A stretch of 64,000 nucleotides of DNA from DATKUA01 sp965602675. Lineage in GTDB: Bacteria > Acidobacteriota > DATKUA01. The translations under genes and the position numbers were made by a program. The stretch covers positions 1 through 64,000 of the forward strand of contig CBFCZO010000004.1 in the NCBI GenBank assembly GCA_965602675.1, in the 5' to 3' direction. Positions 17,630 through 26,765 of this stretch are shown here, one piece after another. The stretch's first letter is position 1. Every line of letters begins with the position of its first letter. The notes under the pieces are model-generated. The model was given only the letters and a program-made list of their open reading frames with translations. It did not search any database and was not told the origin of the DNA.

Positions 17630-18748
17630 TTGAAAGCCATCCTGATGCTCCGGAACGGCCGTGCTTTGGAGGGTCGTTCTTTTGGGGCGCAGGGTGACGC
17701 GGTCGGAGAAGTTGTATTCAACACCTCCATGACCGGATACCAGGAGATCCTCACCGATCCCAGCTACCGCGGCCAGATCGTGACCATGACCTACCCGTTG
17801 ATCGGTAATTACGGGGTCAACGAGGAGGACGTCGAGAGCCACGGCCTTTTTCTTTCCGGCCTCATCGTCAGGGAGTACTCCAGGTTCTACAGCAACTGGC
17901 GCGGCGTCGTCAGCCTCGAAAGCCTGCTCAAGCGCCGGGGAGTGGTCGGTATCTCGGAGATCGACACCCGCTGTCTCACGCGCATGATCCGCCGCGACGG
18001 CGCCATGAGCGGCATCATCTCCACCGAGGATTTCGACCACGATTCCCTGCTGGCAAAAGTCCGCGCAACCCCGGAGATGACCGGGCGGGACTACGTCACC
18101 GAAGTCACGTGCGACAAGCCCTGGCTCTGGGATGCGAGCAAGGCCGGGCCTTCCTCTGCCGCCGAAAGCTGGCCCGAGCCGCAATACGAGCTCGTAGCCT
18201 TCGATTTCGGCGTCAAGTTCAGCATTCTCCGCTCGCTGGCCCGCCGCGGCTGCCGCGTTCAGATCGTGCCCGCCGACGCCGGCTGCGAGGAGGTCCTCGA
18301 GCGCAAGCCGCACGGGCTGCTGCTCAGCAACGGCCCCGGCGATCCGGCCGCTCTGCCGGGCATTATCGATACCACAGGGAAACTCCTTGAGAGGCTGCCC
18401 GTTCTGGGAGTCTGCCTCGGACATCAATTGCTCGCGCTGGCCCTCGGCGCCGGCACCTATAAACTCCCCTTCGGCCATCACGGCGGAAATCATCCCGTAA
18501 AAAATATTCTCACCGGAAAAGTGGAAATCACGGCGCAGAACCACGGCTTCGCGGTCGACCCCGAAAGCTTGCCCGATCACGCGGAAGTAACCCACACCAG
18601 CCTCTACGACGGGACGGTCGAGGGCATCCGCCATCGCTATCTCCCGGTGTTCAGCGTCCAATACCATCCGGAGGCCGCGCCCGGGCCGCATGACAGCGGA
18701 TATATCTTCGACGACTTCGTCTCAGCCATCGCCGCGGGAACTTTCTGA
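17630..18748 (+). CDS. carA: Carbamoyl-phosphate synthase small subunit (glutamine amidotransferase)
   Basis: Hydrolyses glutamine and channels ammonia to CarB for carbamoyl phosphate, feeding arginine and pyrimidine synthesis. The N-terminal CPSase domain (1-150) contains F-N-T-S-M-T-G-Y-Q-E-I-L. The C-terminal class I amidotransferase domain has the nucleophile in G-V-C-L-G-H-Q (Cys near residue 262) and the catalytic His/Glu in Q-Y-H-P-E-A-A-P-G-P-H. I start at TTG 17630 (K-A-I-L-M-L follows) because GGGG lies 6 bases upstream and homologues begin there; TTG 17618 is the alternative. Followed 58 bp later by carB. Confidence 0.96.
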   Translation: MKAILMLRNGRALEGRSFGAQGDAVGEVVFNTSMTGYQEILTDPSYRGQIVTMTYPLIGNYGVNEEDVESHGLFLSGLIVREYSRFYSNWRGVVSLESLLKRRGVVGISEIDTRCLTRMIRRDGAMSGIISTEDFDHDSLLAKVRATPEMTGRDYVTEVTCDKPWLWDASKAGPSSAAESWPEPQYELVAFDFGVKFSILRSLARRGCRVQIVPADAGCEEVLERKPHGLLLSNGPGDPAALPGIIDTTGKLLERLPVLGVCLGHQLLALALGAGTYKLPFGHHGGNHPVKNILTGKVEITAQNHGFAVDPESLPDHAEVTHTSLYDGTVEGIRHRYLPVFSVQYHPEAAPGPHDSGYIFDDFVSAIAAGTF

Positions 18749-18806
18749 GCGGGGGCAGACATGATTGGACACCCGATAAGCCGGGATTGAAGGGAACCAT
18801 ATAACC

Positions 18807-21800
18807 TTGCCGAAGCGAACCGATATAAAGAGCGTTCTGATCATCGGCTCGGGGCCCATCATCATCGGCCAGGCCTGCGAATTCGACTACTCCGGCACCC
18901 AGGCCTGCAAGGCGCTCAAGGACGAGGGCTACCGGGTAATCCTGCTCAATTCCAACCCCGCAACGATCATGACCGATCCCGGCATCGCCGACAGCATTTA
19001 CATTGAGCCGCCCACGGTCGAGTTCGCCGAGATAGTTATAAAAAACGAGAAGCCCGACGTGCTCTTGCCGACTGTCGGCGGGCAGACCGCCCTCAACCTT
19101 GCGGTGGAACTGGATAAGGCCGGCGTCCTGGAGCGGTACGGCGTCGAACTCATCGGCGCGAGGGTCGACGCCATCGCTCGCGCTGAGGACCGCGAGCTCT
19201 TCAAGAAGGCCATGGACGAGGCGGGCCTGCCGATGCCCCTCGGAGGCTTCGCGCGGAACCTGGGAGAGGCGGTGAGCAAGGTCGGCAAAACCGGCTTCCC
19301 GGCTATCATTCGCCCCTCATACACTCTCGGGGGAATCGGCGGCGGAATCGCCTACAACATCGAAGAATTCCAGGAACTGGCGCGGCGCGGGCTGGTGGCC
19401 AGCATGATCGGCGAGATTCTGGTCGAGCAATCGGTCATCGGCTGGAAGGAATTCGAGCTGGAAGTGATGCGCGACATCAACGACAACGTCGTCGTCATCT
19501 GCTCGATCGAAAACCTCGATCCCATGGGAGTGCACACCGGTGACTCTATCACCGTCGCCCCAGCCCAGACGCTCACCGATGCCGAATACCAGAAAATGCG
19601 TGACTGGGCCAAGCGCGTGATCAAGGCAATCGGCGTGGAGACCGGCGGCTCCAATATCCAGTTCGCCGTCAATCCCGACGACGGCCGCATGCTGGTGATC
19701 GAGATGAACCCGCGCGTCAGCCGCAGCTCCGCCCTCGCCTCAAAGGCAACCGGCTACCCGATCGCCAAGGTGGCCGCCAAGCTCGCAGTCGGCTACACGC
19801 TCGATGAGATTCCCAACGATATCACCCGCGTCACGCCCGCCTGCTTCGAGCCGACTATTGACTACGTCGTGGTGAAAGTGCCGCGTTGGGAATTCGAAAA
19901 ATTCCCCAAGGCCGACCCCGCCCTCGGCACGCAGATGAAAAGCATCGGCGAGGCCATGGCGATCGGCAGGACCTTCAAGGAAGCGCTGCAGAAGGGCTTG
20001 AGATCAACCGAGACCGGCAAGACAGGACTGGTCACATGGGTCGGTGACGACGAGAGGCTGGGCGACACGCGGGCGAAACTGATGCAGCCGAATTCCGACC
20101 GCCTCTTCTACATTGCCAGCGCCCTGCGCCACGGCTGGAACGTCATCGACGTGCAGAGGCTCACGCGCATCGATCCCTGGTTCATCCTCCAGATCAACGA
20201 GCTGATGATGCTGGAAGCTGAGCTGGTGCGGCATACGCTCGACAGCATTCCCGATGAGCTGCTGTTGCAGGCCAAGCGCTGGGGTTTCTCCGATGCGCAA
20301 CTCGCATCTCTGCTCAGCGCGGAAGAACACGACGTCCGAAAACGGCGGCAGGAATCCGGTCTGAACCCCGTCTACAAGCGCGTCGACACCTGCGCCGCCG
20401 AGTTCGAGGCTTTCACACCCTATCTCTACTCGACCTACGAGACCGAGGACGAAGCCTCCCCAACCGATGAACGAAAGGTGATGATTCTCGGCGGAGGACC
20501 CAACCGGATCGGACAGGGAATCGAATTCGACTACTGCTGTTGCCAGGCAAGCGCAGCTCTCCGCGACATGAGAATCGAGAGCATCATGGTCAACTGCAAT
20601 CCCGAGACGGTGAGCACCGATTACGACACCTCCGACCGCCTCTACTTCGAACCCCTCACGCTCGAGGACGTGCTCAACATCATCCGCATAGAACAGCCCG
20701 AAGGAGTGGTGCTGCAGTTCGGCGGCCAGACTCCCCTGAAGCTGGCGAAAGCGTTGGACGAAGCGGGAGTCCGCATCCTGGGTACGTCGCCTGAGGGCAT
20801 CGATATCGCCGAGGACAGGGGGCGCTTCGGTGCGCTCGCCGAAGAGCTGGGCCTCAGATTACCGCCCTGGGGTATCGCCCACTCGGATGAGCAGGCGCTC
20901 GAGGAGGCTGAGAAGGTGGGCTACCCGGTGCTCGTGCGGCCTTCATATGTCCTCGGCGGGCGCGCTATGGCGATCGTTTACGGCGACGATGAATTGCGGC
21001 ATTACATCCGCCGCGCAACCGATGTCTCGCCGGGCAGCCCGGTGCTCATCGACCGCTTCCTCGAGGACGCGTTCGAGGTCGACGTCGACGCAATCTCCGA
21101 CGGCCGCTCAACCGTGATCGCGGGCATCCTCGAGCACATCGAGCAGGCGGGAATACACAGCGGCGACAGCAGCATGGTCTTTCCCAGCTTCATGGTCCCA
21201 CCGAAAATCCTCGACGAAATCCGCGAGCTGACCGGAACCATCTCCTCGGCTCTAAAAGTCATGGGGCTGATGAACATCCAGTTCGCGATCAAGGACGACC
21301 GCATATATATCCTCGAGGTCAACCCGAGGGCATCGAGGACTGTTCCGTTCATCTCCAAGGCCACAGGCCTGCCCTTCGCGAAGATGGCGATGAGGGCAAT
21401 GATGGGCTTGACACTCGATGAGCAGGGACTTACGGAGGAACCGGTGCCGGAAGGCGTCCACGTAAAAACGCCGGTCTTCCCCTTTAAGTCCTTCCCGGGG
21501 GAGGACCCGCTGCTCGGGCCGGAGATGAAGAGCACCGGCGAGGTGATGGGGCGCGACAGAAGCTTCGGAGCGGCCTTCGCCAAAAGCACCACGGCGGCGG
21601 GGATTCGCCTGCCGACCGAAGGGGCCGTTTTTGTCAGCGTGCACGACCACGACAAGGAAAAGGCATCGACAATCGCCAGGGATCTGTCGGACCTCGGCTT
21701 CACCATTTTCGCCACCGCCGGCACAGCCGAAGCTCTGAAAGAGGTCGGCATCGAGGCTAACGTACTCTACAAGATCTCCGAATGGCGACCGAACGTTCTC

Positions 21801-22001
21801 GACGCGATCAAAAACGGCGACGTCAATTTGATCGTCAACACGCCTCTGGGCTCCTCCTCCTTCCAGGACGACTCTTTCATCAGAATCGAAGCGCTCGCAC
21901 GGGAAATCCCCTGCCTCACCACGCTGAGCGCCGCGGCCGCGGCAGTGGAGGGAATCGCGGCGATGCGGAAGGGAGACTATCGGGTTTCGCCGCTGAAATA
22001 A
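18807..22001 (+). CDS. carB: Carbamoyl-phosphate synthase large subunit
   Basis: A 1064-residue enzyme that makes carbamoyl phosphate from bicarbonate, ammonia and two ATP. The two homologous ATP-grasp halves are evident: G-S-G-P-I-I-I-G-Q-A near residue 13 and G-G-G-P-N-R-I-G-Q-G near residue 560, each followed by P-S-Y-x-L-G-G-x segments (R-P-S-Y-T-L-G-G-I-G-G and R-P-S-Y-V-L-G-G-R-A-M). The allosteric MGS-like domain occupies about 935-1060. Start is TTG with AAGGGAA about 9 bases upstream. Full length, no truncation. Forms a complex with CarA. Confidence 0.97.
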   Translation: MPKRTDIKSVLIIGSGPIIIGQACEFDYSGTQACKALKDEGYRVILLNSNPATIMTDPGIADSIYIEPPTVEFAEIVIKNEKPDVLLPTVGGQTALNLAVELDKAGVLERYGVELIGARVDAIARAEDRELFKKAMDEAGLPMPLGGFARNLGEAVSKVGKTGFPAIIRPSYTLGGIGGGIAYNIEEFQELARRGLVASMIGEILVEQSVIGWKEFELEVMRDINDNVVVICSIENLDPMGVHTGDSITVAPAQTLTDAEYQKMRDWAKRVIKAIGVETGGSNIQFAVNPDDGRMLVIEMNPRVSRSSALASKATGYPIAKVAAKLAVGYTLDEIPNDITRVTPACFEPTIDYVVVKVPRWEFEKFPKADPALGTQMKSIGEAMAIGRTFKEALQKGLRSTETGKTGLVTWVGDDERLGDTRAKLMQPNSDRLFYIASALRHGWNVIDVQRLTRIDPWFILQINELMMLEAELVRHTLDSIPDELLLQAKRWGFSDAQLASLLSAEEHDVRKRRQESGLNPVYKRVDTCAAEFEAFTPYLYSTYETEDEASPTDERKVMILGGGPNRIGQGIEFDYCCCQASAALRDMRIESIMVNCNPETVSTDYDTSDRLYFEPLTLEDVLNIIRIEQPEGVVLQFGGQTPLKLAKALDEAGVRILGTSPEGIDIAEDRGRFGALAEELGLRLPPWGIAHSDEQALEEAEKVGYPVLVRPSYVLGGRAMAIVYGDDELRHYIRRATDVSPGSPVLIDRFLEDAFEVDVDAISDGRSTVIAGILEHIEQAGIHSGDSSMVFPSFMVPPKILDEIRELTGTISSALKVMGLMNIQFAIKDDRIYILEVNPRASRTVPFISKATGLPFAKMAMRAMMGLTLDEQGLTEEPVPEGVHVKTPVFPFKSFPGEDPLLGPEMKSTGEVMGRDRSFGAAFAKSTTAAGIRLPTEGAVFVSVHDHDKEKASTIARDLSDLGFTIFATAGTAEALKEVGIEANVLYKISEWRPNVLDAIKNGDVNLIVNTPLGSSSFQDDSFIRIEALAREIPCLTTLSAAAAAVEGIAAMRKGDYRVSPLK

Positions 22002-22134
22002 TCACCCTCCTTCAGAACCGGCTGGTCGCCGCAAATCTCCGGAGAGCAGGCATCAATTCCTTCATTCTCACGCGCATGAACAAGGGGGGGCTTCTTGCCG
22101 CCCCGTCGTGTCGCACTCTATTCGGAATACCGTG

Positions 22135-23142
22135 CTATCGCTTCGCGCCCTGCGCCTGGATCGCGGTCATCGCTACCGTGAAGACGATGTCCTCGGCGGT
22201 GCAGCCGCGGCTGAGGTCGTTGGAGGGTTTCGCAAGGCCCTGAAGCACCGGGCCGAAGGCGTTGCCGCCCGTCAGCCTCTCGGTGATCTTGTAGGCGATG
22301 TTGCCGGCGTCGAGGTTGGGAAAGACCATCGTGTTGGCCTGGCCCCTGATGACGTCGTTATCCTTGCACTTGCGCGCGCAGATGTCCGGGATCACCGCCG
22401 TGTCGAACTGCACCTCGCCGTCGACGCGTAGCTTCGGGGCGCGCTCGCGCACGATGGCGGTCGCTTCCCGCACCTTGTCGATCAGCGGATGCTCGGCGCT
22501 GCCCCTGGTGCTGAAACTCAGCATCGCAACCACCGGCTCGGTTTCCAGGAACAGGCGGCAGCTATCGGCGCCGCACAGGGCTATCTCCGCGAGTTGCGGC
22601 GCGGTGGGATCGGGCATCACCGCCCCGTCGGTGTAGACGAAAGCGCCGTTGTGGCCGAATTCCTTCTTGGGAATCACCATCAGGAAGAAGCTGCTTACGA
22701 CGCTGAATCCCGGCTTCAGACCGATGATTTGGATGGCGGCGCGCACGGTGGCAGCAGTGGTGTTCTGGGCGCCGGCCACCGACCCGCCGGCGTCGCCGTT
22801 GCGCACCATCGCGGCGCCGAAAAAGAGCGGATCGGAAGCAATCTTTCTCGCCTCGTCCAGCGTTATGCCCTTGTGCTTGCGCGCTTCGTACACTATCGGC
22901 GCGTAACGGTCGAGCATCGCGGCATCGGTTGGATCGACTATCTCGACGCCGCCTAAATCTGCCCCGCTATTCTTCGCTAATTCGGCCACGGAATCACGGT
23001 TTCCCAATACTATCGGCGCCGCTATGCCTCTCGCTTTGAGAGCAGCGGCCGCGGTCAGTGTCCGCTCATCATCGCCCTCCGGCAACACTATTGGCTGCAT
23101 GTCGGCGCAGGCGCGTTCGATAATTCTCTCTTTTATATCCAT
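22135..23142 (-). CDS. pta: Phosphate acetyltransferase (short form)
   Basis: Interconverts acetyl-CoA and acetyl phosphate. The 335-residue protein is the short PTA/PTB type without the regulatory DRTGG domain. Hallmarks: I-V-L-P-E-G-D-D-E-R-T near the start, S-F-F-L-M-V, and the C-terminal G-P-V-L-Q-G-L-A-K-P-S-N-D-L-S-R-G segment that lines the CoA site. No acetate kinase gene is adjacent, so energy-conserving acetate formation would need ackA elsewhere. Convergent with carB and preceded by its own promoter (23178-23205). Confidence 0.94.
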   Translation of the reverse strand: MDIKERIIERACADMQPIVLPEGDDERTLTAAAALKARGIAAPIVLGNRDSVAELAKNSGADLGGVEIVDPTDAAMLDRYAPIVYEARKHKGITLDEARKIASDPLFFGAAMVRNGDAGGSVAGAQNTTAATVRAAIQIIGLKPGFSVVSSFFLMVIPKKEFGHNGAFVYTDGAVMPDPTAPQLAEIALCGADSCRLFLETEPVVAMLSFSTRGSAEHPLIDKVREATAIVRERAPKLRVDGEVQFDTAVIPDICARKCKDNDVIRGQANTMVFPNLDAGNIAYKITERLTGGNAFGPVLQGLAKPSNDLSRGCTAEDIVFTVAMTAIQAQGAKR

Positions 23143-23177
23143 TTCCGGCTCACCGTTGTGAGTTGATTTATAAATAA

Positions 23178-23205
23178 GGTATAAACAATGTTACGTCGCG
23201 GTCAA
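23178..23205 (-). promoter_or_regulatory. Candidate promoter of pta
   Basis: Minus strand TTGACC (23205-23200), 16-base spacer, TATACC (23183-23178). An overlapping TACCTT two bases on would give an 18-base spacer. AT-rich start region about 30-40 bp before the ATG. Confidence 0.5.
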
Positions 23206-23285
23206 GCAACAGCAATCCATTCTTAATCATAGCCCAGGCACTGTCAATAGTTCCTGCAGGAACGATTTGTCAGCCAGGGTGAGCA

Positions 23286-23314
23286 TTGACGCCTGGATCA
23301 TGCGGGGAGATACT
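23286..23314 (+). promoter_or_regulatory. Candidate promoter of the tandem coiled-coil genes
   Basis: TTGACG (23286-23291), 17-base spacer, GATACT (23309-23314), 27 bases before the ATG at 23341. Confidence 0.5.
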
Positions 23315-23340
23315 GTGCCGTCAGAACACACGGGAAACAA

Positions 23341-24351
23341 ATGCCTTCGTTAGCTAAGATCTGGCGGGAAGGATTCCGTCGCATCGGTTGCGGCAGGAGA
23401 TGCCGGGAGATCAACTCGGGCATCGAACACCTGCAGAAAGAGCGCCCAAAGCTGCTGATCTCGTTAGCCAAAACTGCCTGGGAAACCGGCGCATTCGGCA
23501 CGGACTTCAGTACCTCCGCAGCGGATCTGTTGAAGACTGGTCACGACCTGAAAACGCTCAAAGAATCGCTTGAAGCCAGCCGTAAGGCTACGGAAGAGCT
23601 GGATGCCGAGTTCGCCCGGGCCGACGGCGAATCCTCAATCCGGATCCGGGATGCCGCGCAACCTTTTCGTGAAGCGAAGGGAGCTTACGACAGGCTGAAC
23701 AAACAGCTTGAAGGGCTGGAGTACGAAAAGACGCGCCTCGAGCACGCTCTCCCTCTCCTGCACGAAAGCTCCGAAAAGCTCGAAGCCAGGATCGCCGAGA
23801 TCGAGACCTCGAGTTCGACGGACGGAAGGCTGGCGCGATTGCGCAGCGACCTTAAAAGACGCCGGCGCGATGCCATCGACTCCGAAAGCCGCATGAAGCA
23901 GATCGAAGAGGTGGAATTGCCTGCAATCCGGCCGGAGGTGGAATCGGTCGCCCGCTCAACCGAGGCATTGAGGAGCAAACTGGAAGAGTTGGAAACGGAA
24001 GAATCAACGCATACATCCAGCCTGAAGGAAAAGCTCGATGAGGCGCGCCGGAGAAAGAATGCTCAGGAACGGGAGGCGCGGGCGCTCGAGGATTCGATCC
24101 TGCCTCTGCTTTTTCAGTTGGGCGAAGAGCTTAACGGCAGGCGCGTGGAACACGAAGCGTTGAGCGAACACTACAACAATCTTGACGCGCAGTTGGAGGA
24201 GTTGAAAAAGCTGCACACAGCGCTCGGGATCGCAAAGGCCGACCTTAACGAACTGGATACCGCCGCAGTACGATTCTTCTGGGGCCTGGCGATCGGCGCA
24301 GGTGCTTTGCTGATGGTGGTTGTGATTATCACGGTTGCCTTTCTAACCTGA
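23341..24351 (+). CDS. Tail-anchored coiled-coil protein A (unknown function)
   Basis: A 336-residue protein I do not recognise. It has a short basic amphipathic N-terminus (I-W-R-E-G-F-R-R), a conserved-looking motif L-I-S-L-A-K-T-A-W-E-T-G-A (residues about 39-51), about 230 residues of heptad-rich coiled coil interrupted near 95-115 and 175-190, and a single C-terminal membrane helix (about 310-335) with only one residue after it. This is a tail-anchored layout, with the bulk in the cytosol. The next gene is a divergent paralogue with the same plan. The weak AAGG-less ribosome site (ACGGGAAAC) is the only start evidence. Confidence 0.8.
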   Translation: MPSLAKIWREGFRRIGCGRRCREINSGIEHLQKERPKLLISLAKTAWETGAFGTDFSTSAADLLKTGHDLKTLKESLEASRKATEELDAEFARADGESSIRIRDAAQPFREAKGAYDRLNKQLEGLEYEKTRLEHALPLLHESSEKLEARIAEIETSSSTDGRLARLRSDLKRRRRDAIDSESRMKQIEEVELPAIRPEVESVARSTEALRSKLEELETEESTHTSSLKEKLDEARRRKNAQEREARALEDSILPLLFQLGEELNGRRVEHEALSEHYNNLDAQLEELKKLHTALGIAKADLNELDTAAVRFFWGLAIGAGALLMVVVIITVAFLT

Positions 24352-24381
24352 TAGCTGCAACCGGGCAGACGGGATAAGGCG

Positions 24382-25407
24382 ATGCCGCAGATGCATGACA
24401 TCTTCAGGGACGGAGCGGAATTCATCCGGCGCAACTTCAGGCGGACGATCCTCACAGCCCGCCTGAGCGACGAACGTCAGAGGCTGGAGAGGTTCCTCAG
24501 CGATCTGGGCCGCAAGGCGTGGGAGCTTGGCATTTCAACGTGCGAATCCGTTCCCACGGGCAAGGAACTGGGAAAGATACAGAAAAAAATCGACAAGCTG
24601 GAACAGCGGACGGACTCCGACACGGGGAACCTGGACGCGCAGATCAGGGAAATCGAGGGCAAGGCACTCGAGGAGGAAAAGCGCTTTCGCGACATCGACA
24701 CCCGTCGCGAAGGCGCAATCGGCCAGAAAACTCAGCGGGCGAAAACCATATCGGAGATCAGAAAGAAGCTACAGGAACTCGCTGACAAGCGGGAGCGCCT
24801 GAAAGATGATTTGAAGTTCTGCTCCGACAAACACCGCCAGCTCGAATCGAACGGCCCCAAGGCATCCGGCGCGGGGGAGAGCGCCGCCGAGCTGCTGGCT
24901 ACGGAAGAAGCGCTGAATAATCAGTCGAAGGAGGTCGCCGGGCAGATCAAGGCCCTGCAGAACAGGTTGCGATACAACGAGCGGGCGATGTCTCCCCTTG
25001 AGCAGACCATCGCTGCAATCCTGGAGGATCTCGAGGCAAGCCGGGCACAACGCCGGCTGCTCCAGGACCAAATGAAAGAGTTACGTGCCAGGCTTCACGA
25101 GCTTCGCAACAATGCCGCACACCAGAGAAATCCTCTGCTCAAAGAACGCCGGGCGCTTTATGGCGGCCTCGGAATAGAATTACTGAGCAATCGCTCCGAT
25201 GAGCCCGAACTGGGACCGCTGTTCAGCGCGGCAGACCTGTCGGTGTCCACAGTGAGAGGTCTTGAGAAAGACATCGAGGCCGAAAAGCAGCTCATCGGAC
25301 TGCTCGATCAGACTGCGGTAACCATGTTCATCGGTATTCTTTTCGGAGCCGGATTGTTGATGTTCATGGTGTTTGCGCTGATAATTACTTTAATCCTCGT
25401 TTTGTGA
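24382..25407 (+). CDS. Tail-anchored coiled-coil protein B (paralogue of A)
   Basis: A 341-residue protein with the same order of parts as its neighbour: basic/aromatic N-terminus (I-F-R-D-G-A-E-F-I-R-R-N-F), motif L-S-D-L-G-R-K-A-W-E-L-G-I (about 39-51, alignable with the neighbour's L-I-S-L-A-K-T-A-W-E-T-G), long charged coiled coil (about 60-250), a short Gly-containing region near 260-300 and a C-terminal membrane helix (about 314-341). Gene spacing is 30 bp, so the two are one transcript and may form a hetero-oligomer. No enzymatic motif is visible. The Roadblock and MglA-like genes follow on the same strand. Confidence 0.8.
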   Translation: MPQMHDIFRDGAEFIRRNFRRTILTARLSDERQRLERFLSDLGRKAWELGISTCESVPTGKELGKIQKKIDKLEQRTDSDTGNLDAQIREIEGKALEEEKRFRDIDTRREGAIGQKTQRAKTISEIRKKLQELADKRERLKDDLKFCSDKHRQLESNGPKASGAGESAAELLATEEALNNQSKEVAGQIKALQNRLRYNERAMSPLEQTIAAILEDLEASRAQRRLLQDQMKELRARLHELRNNAAHQRNPLLKERRALYGGLGIELLSNRSDEPELGPLFSAADLSVSTVRGLEKDIEAEKQLIGLLDQTAVTMFIGILFGAGLLMFMVFALIITLILVL

Positions 25408-25544
25408 ATGGAGGGAATGCTTTGCGGCGGGATCTGCTTATGGTCGTCTCGGACAATGGGATATATCACTCCCGCTCGGTTTTTACCCGGATAGTGCCAA
25501 ACCTCACCGAAAAAAATACGGTTACGAGTATTAATTCCTTTAGA

Positions 25545-25573
25545 TTGAAAATGTTGCCGCTTCATAGTACCAT
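25545..25573 (+). promoter_or_regulatory. Candidate promoter of the Roadblock-MglA pair
   Basis: TTGAAA (25545-25550), 17-base spacer, TACCAT (25568-25573), about 40 bp before the ATG at 25614. It implies the pair can be transcribed separately from the coiled-coil genes. Confidence 0.5.
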
Positions 25574-25613
25574 TAATCGATCTTCGGGAGCCGGCTAAAA
25601 CAAAGGATCTGCC

Positions 25614-26114
25614 ATGCCCGCCCTCGACCTTTTTCTGTATGAGGAAGATCACATCGCGCTCAAGCAGGCAGTGGAGCGACTCTGCCGCGAGAGCGAGGCA
25701 AAAGCGGTCTTCCTCATCGACAAAAACGGTCAGCAGCTCATGGCCGCCGGGGACTACGGCGACATAGACACCGTCTCGCTGGCGACGCTGGCTGCGGGCA
25801 ACGTCGCGGCGACCGACGGCCTGGCAAGGCTGCTCGGCGAACAGGGCTTCACTATTCTTTTCCACGAGGGCGAGCGGGATAACATACACATTTCGATCGT
25901 CGGAGACCTGGCTATTCTTGTTGTTATCTTCGACGATAGGACCTCGGTAGGGCTCGTGCGCCTGCGCGTGAAGCGCTCTACCGACGCCCTGGAAAGCGTG
26001 CTGGTGCAGGCTGTGAAGCGCCAGCAGGCCGTCAAGGAGCAGGCGGGCGAGGCGGAGAAAAAATCCGACTTGCAGGAAATCACGGATGAAGAGATAGAGA
26101 ACCTCTTCAGATGA
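25614..26114 (+). CDS. Roadblock/LC7-domain protein (MglB-like)
   Basis: A 166-residue cytoplasmic protein with a Roadblock fold (about residues 15-120): helix with E-R-L-C-R-E-S-E-A-K-A, strand A-V-F-L-I-D-K-N-G-Q, then T-V-S-L-A-T-L-A-A-G-N-V-A-A and the strand pair F-T-I-L-F-H-E-G / I-H-I-S-I-V. This is the pattern of MglB-type partners of small bacterial GTPases, where a dimer acts as GAP. The C-terminal 45 residues are charged and helical. AAAGGA gives a good start. It lies 49 bp before the GTPase gene, which supports the assignment. Confidence 0.88.
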   Translation: MPALDLFLYEEDHIALKQAVERLCRESEAKAVFLIDKNGQQLMAAGDYGDIDTVSLATLAAGNVAATDGLARLLGEQGFTILFHEGERDNIHISIVGDLAILVVIFDDRTSVGLVRLRVKRSTDALESVLVQAVKRQQAVKEQAGEAEKKSDLQEITDEEIENLFR

Positions 26115-26163
26115 GCGGGGCGTTAACATTCGCCGATGAGATGGCGGGGGGATCGCAGGGCAA

Positions 26164-26754
26164 GTGACTTACGTTAATTATTCCGCGAGGGAGATCAACG
26201 TCAAGATCGTTTATTACGGTCCCGGACTCGGCGGCAAGACCACCAACCTGCAGTTCATCTACAACAGCTCGGGCGCGAAGCAGCAGGGAAAGCTGATCAG
26301 CCTGGCCACCGAGACCGACAGGACGCTTTTCTTCGACTTCATGCCCCTCGATCTGGGAAACATCCGCGGCTTCCGCACCCGCCTCCATCTCTACACCGTC
26401 CCGGGGCAGGTCTTCTACAACGCCAGCCGCAAGCTGATCCTCAAGGGCGTTGACGGCATCGTGCAGGTGGCCGACAGCCAGGTCGAGCGACTCGACGCGA
26501 ACATCGAGAGTATAAACAACCTGCAGGACAACCTGCGCGAGCACGGCTACGACCTGGAGACCATCCCCTACGTTCTGCAGCTCAATAAGCGGGATCTCAA
26601 GAATGTCGTCTCGAGCGAGGAACTCGCCAAGACACTTCATGTCAAAAACGAACCGGTTTTGGAAGCCGTCGCCACCGAAGGCAAGGGAGTGTTTCAGAGC
26701 CTCAAGGCCGTCTCGAAATTGATCCTCATCGACCTGCGACAGAGGCTTGTCTGA
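26164..26754 (+). CDS. mglA: MglA-type small Ras-like GTPase
   Basis: A 196-residue GTPase. Seen: P-loop G-P-G-L-G-G-K-T-T-N (about 20-29), switch region with E-T-D-R-T-L-F-F-D-F, the G3 motif T-V-P-G-Q in place of DxxG (normal for the MglA family), and G4 L-N-K-R-D-L. MglA in Myxococcus sets the leading cell pole and directs type IV pili and gliding; related pairs position pili or flagella elsewhere. With its Roadblock partner just upstream and pilus and flagellar genes on both sides, a polarity role is likely here too. Start is GTG with moderate ribosome-site support. Confidence 0.93.
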   Translation: MTYVNYSAREINVKIVYYGPGLGGKTTNLQFIYNSSGAKQQGKLISLATETDRTLFFDFMPLDLGNIRGFRTRLHLYTVPGQVFYNASRKLILKGVDGIVQVADSQVERLDANIESINNLQDNLREHGYDLETIPYVLQLNKRDLKNVVSSEELAKTLHVKNEPVLEAVATEGKGVFQSLKAVSKLILIDLRQRLV

Positions 26755-26765
26755 TCCCCGCCCCG

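Noticed and set aside
22084..22104. Hairpin GGGGGGGC-TTCTT-GCCGCCCC between carB and pta as terminator
   Set aside because: One mismatch in the stem and no U-tract in either direction; too weak to call.
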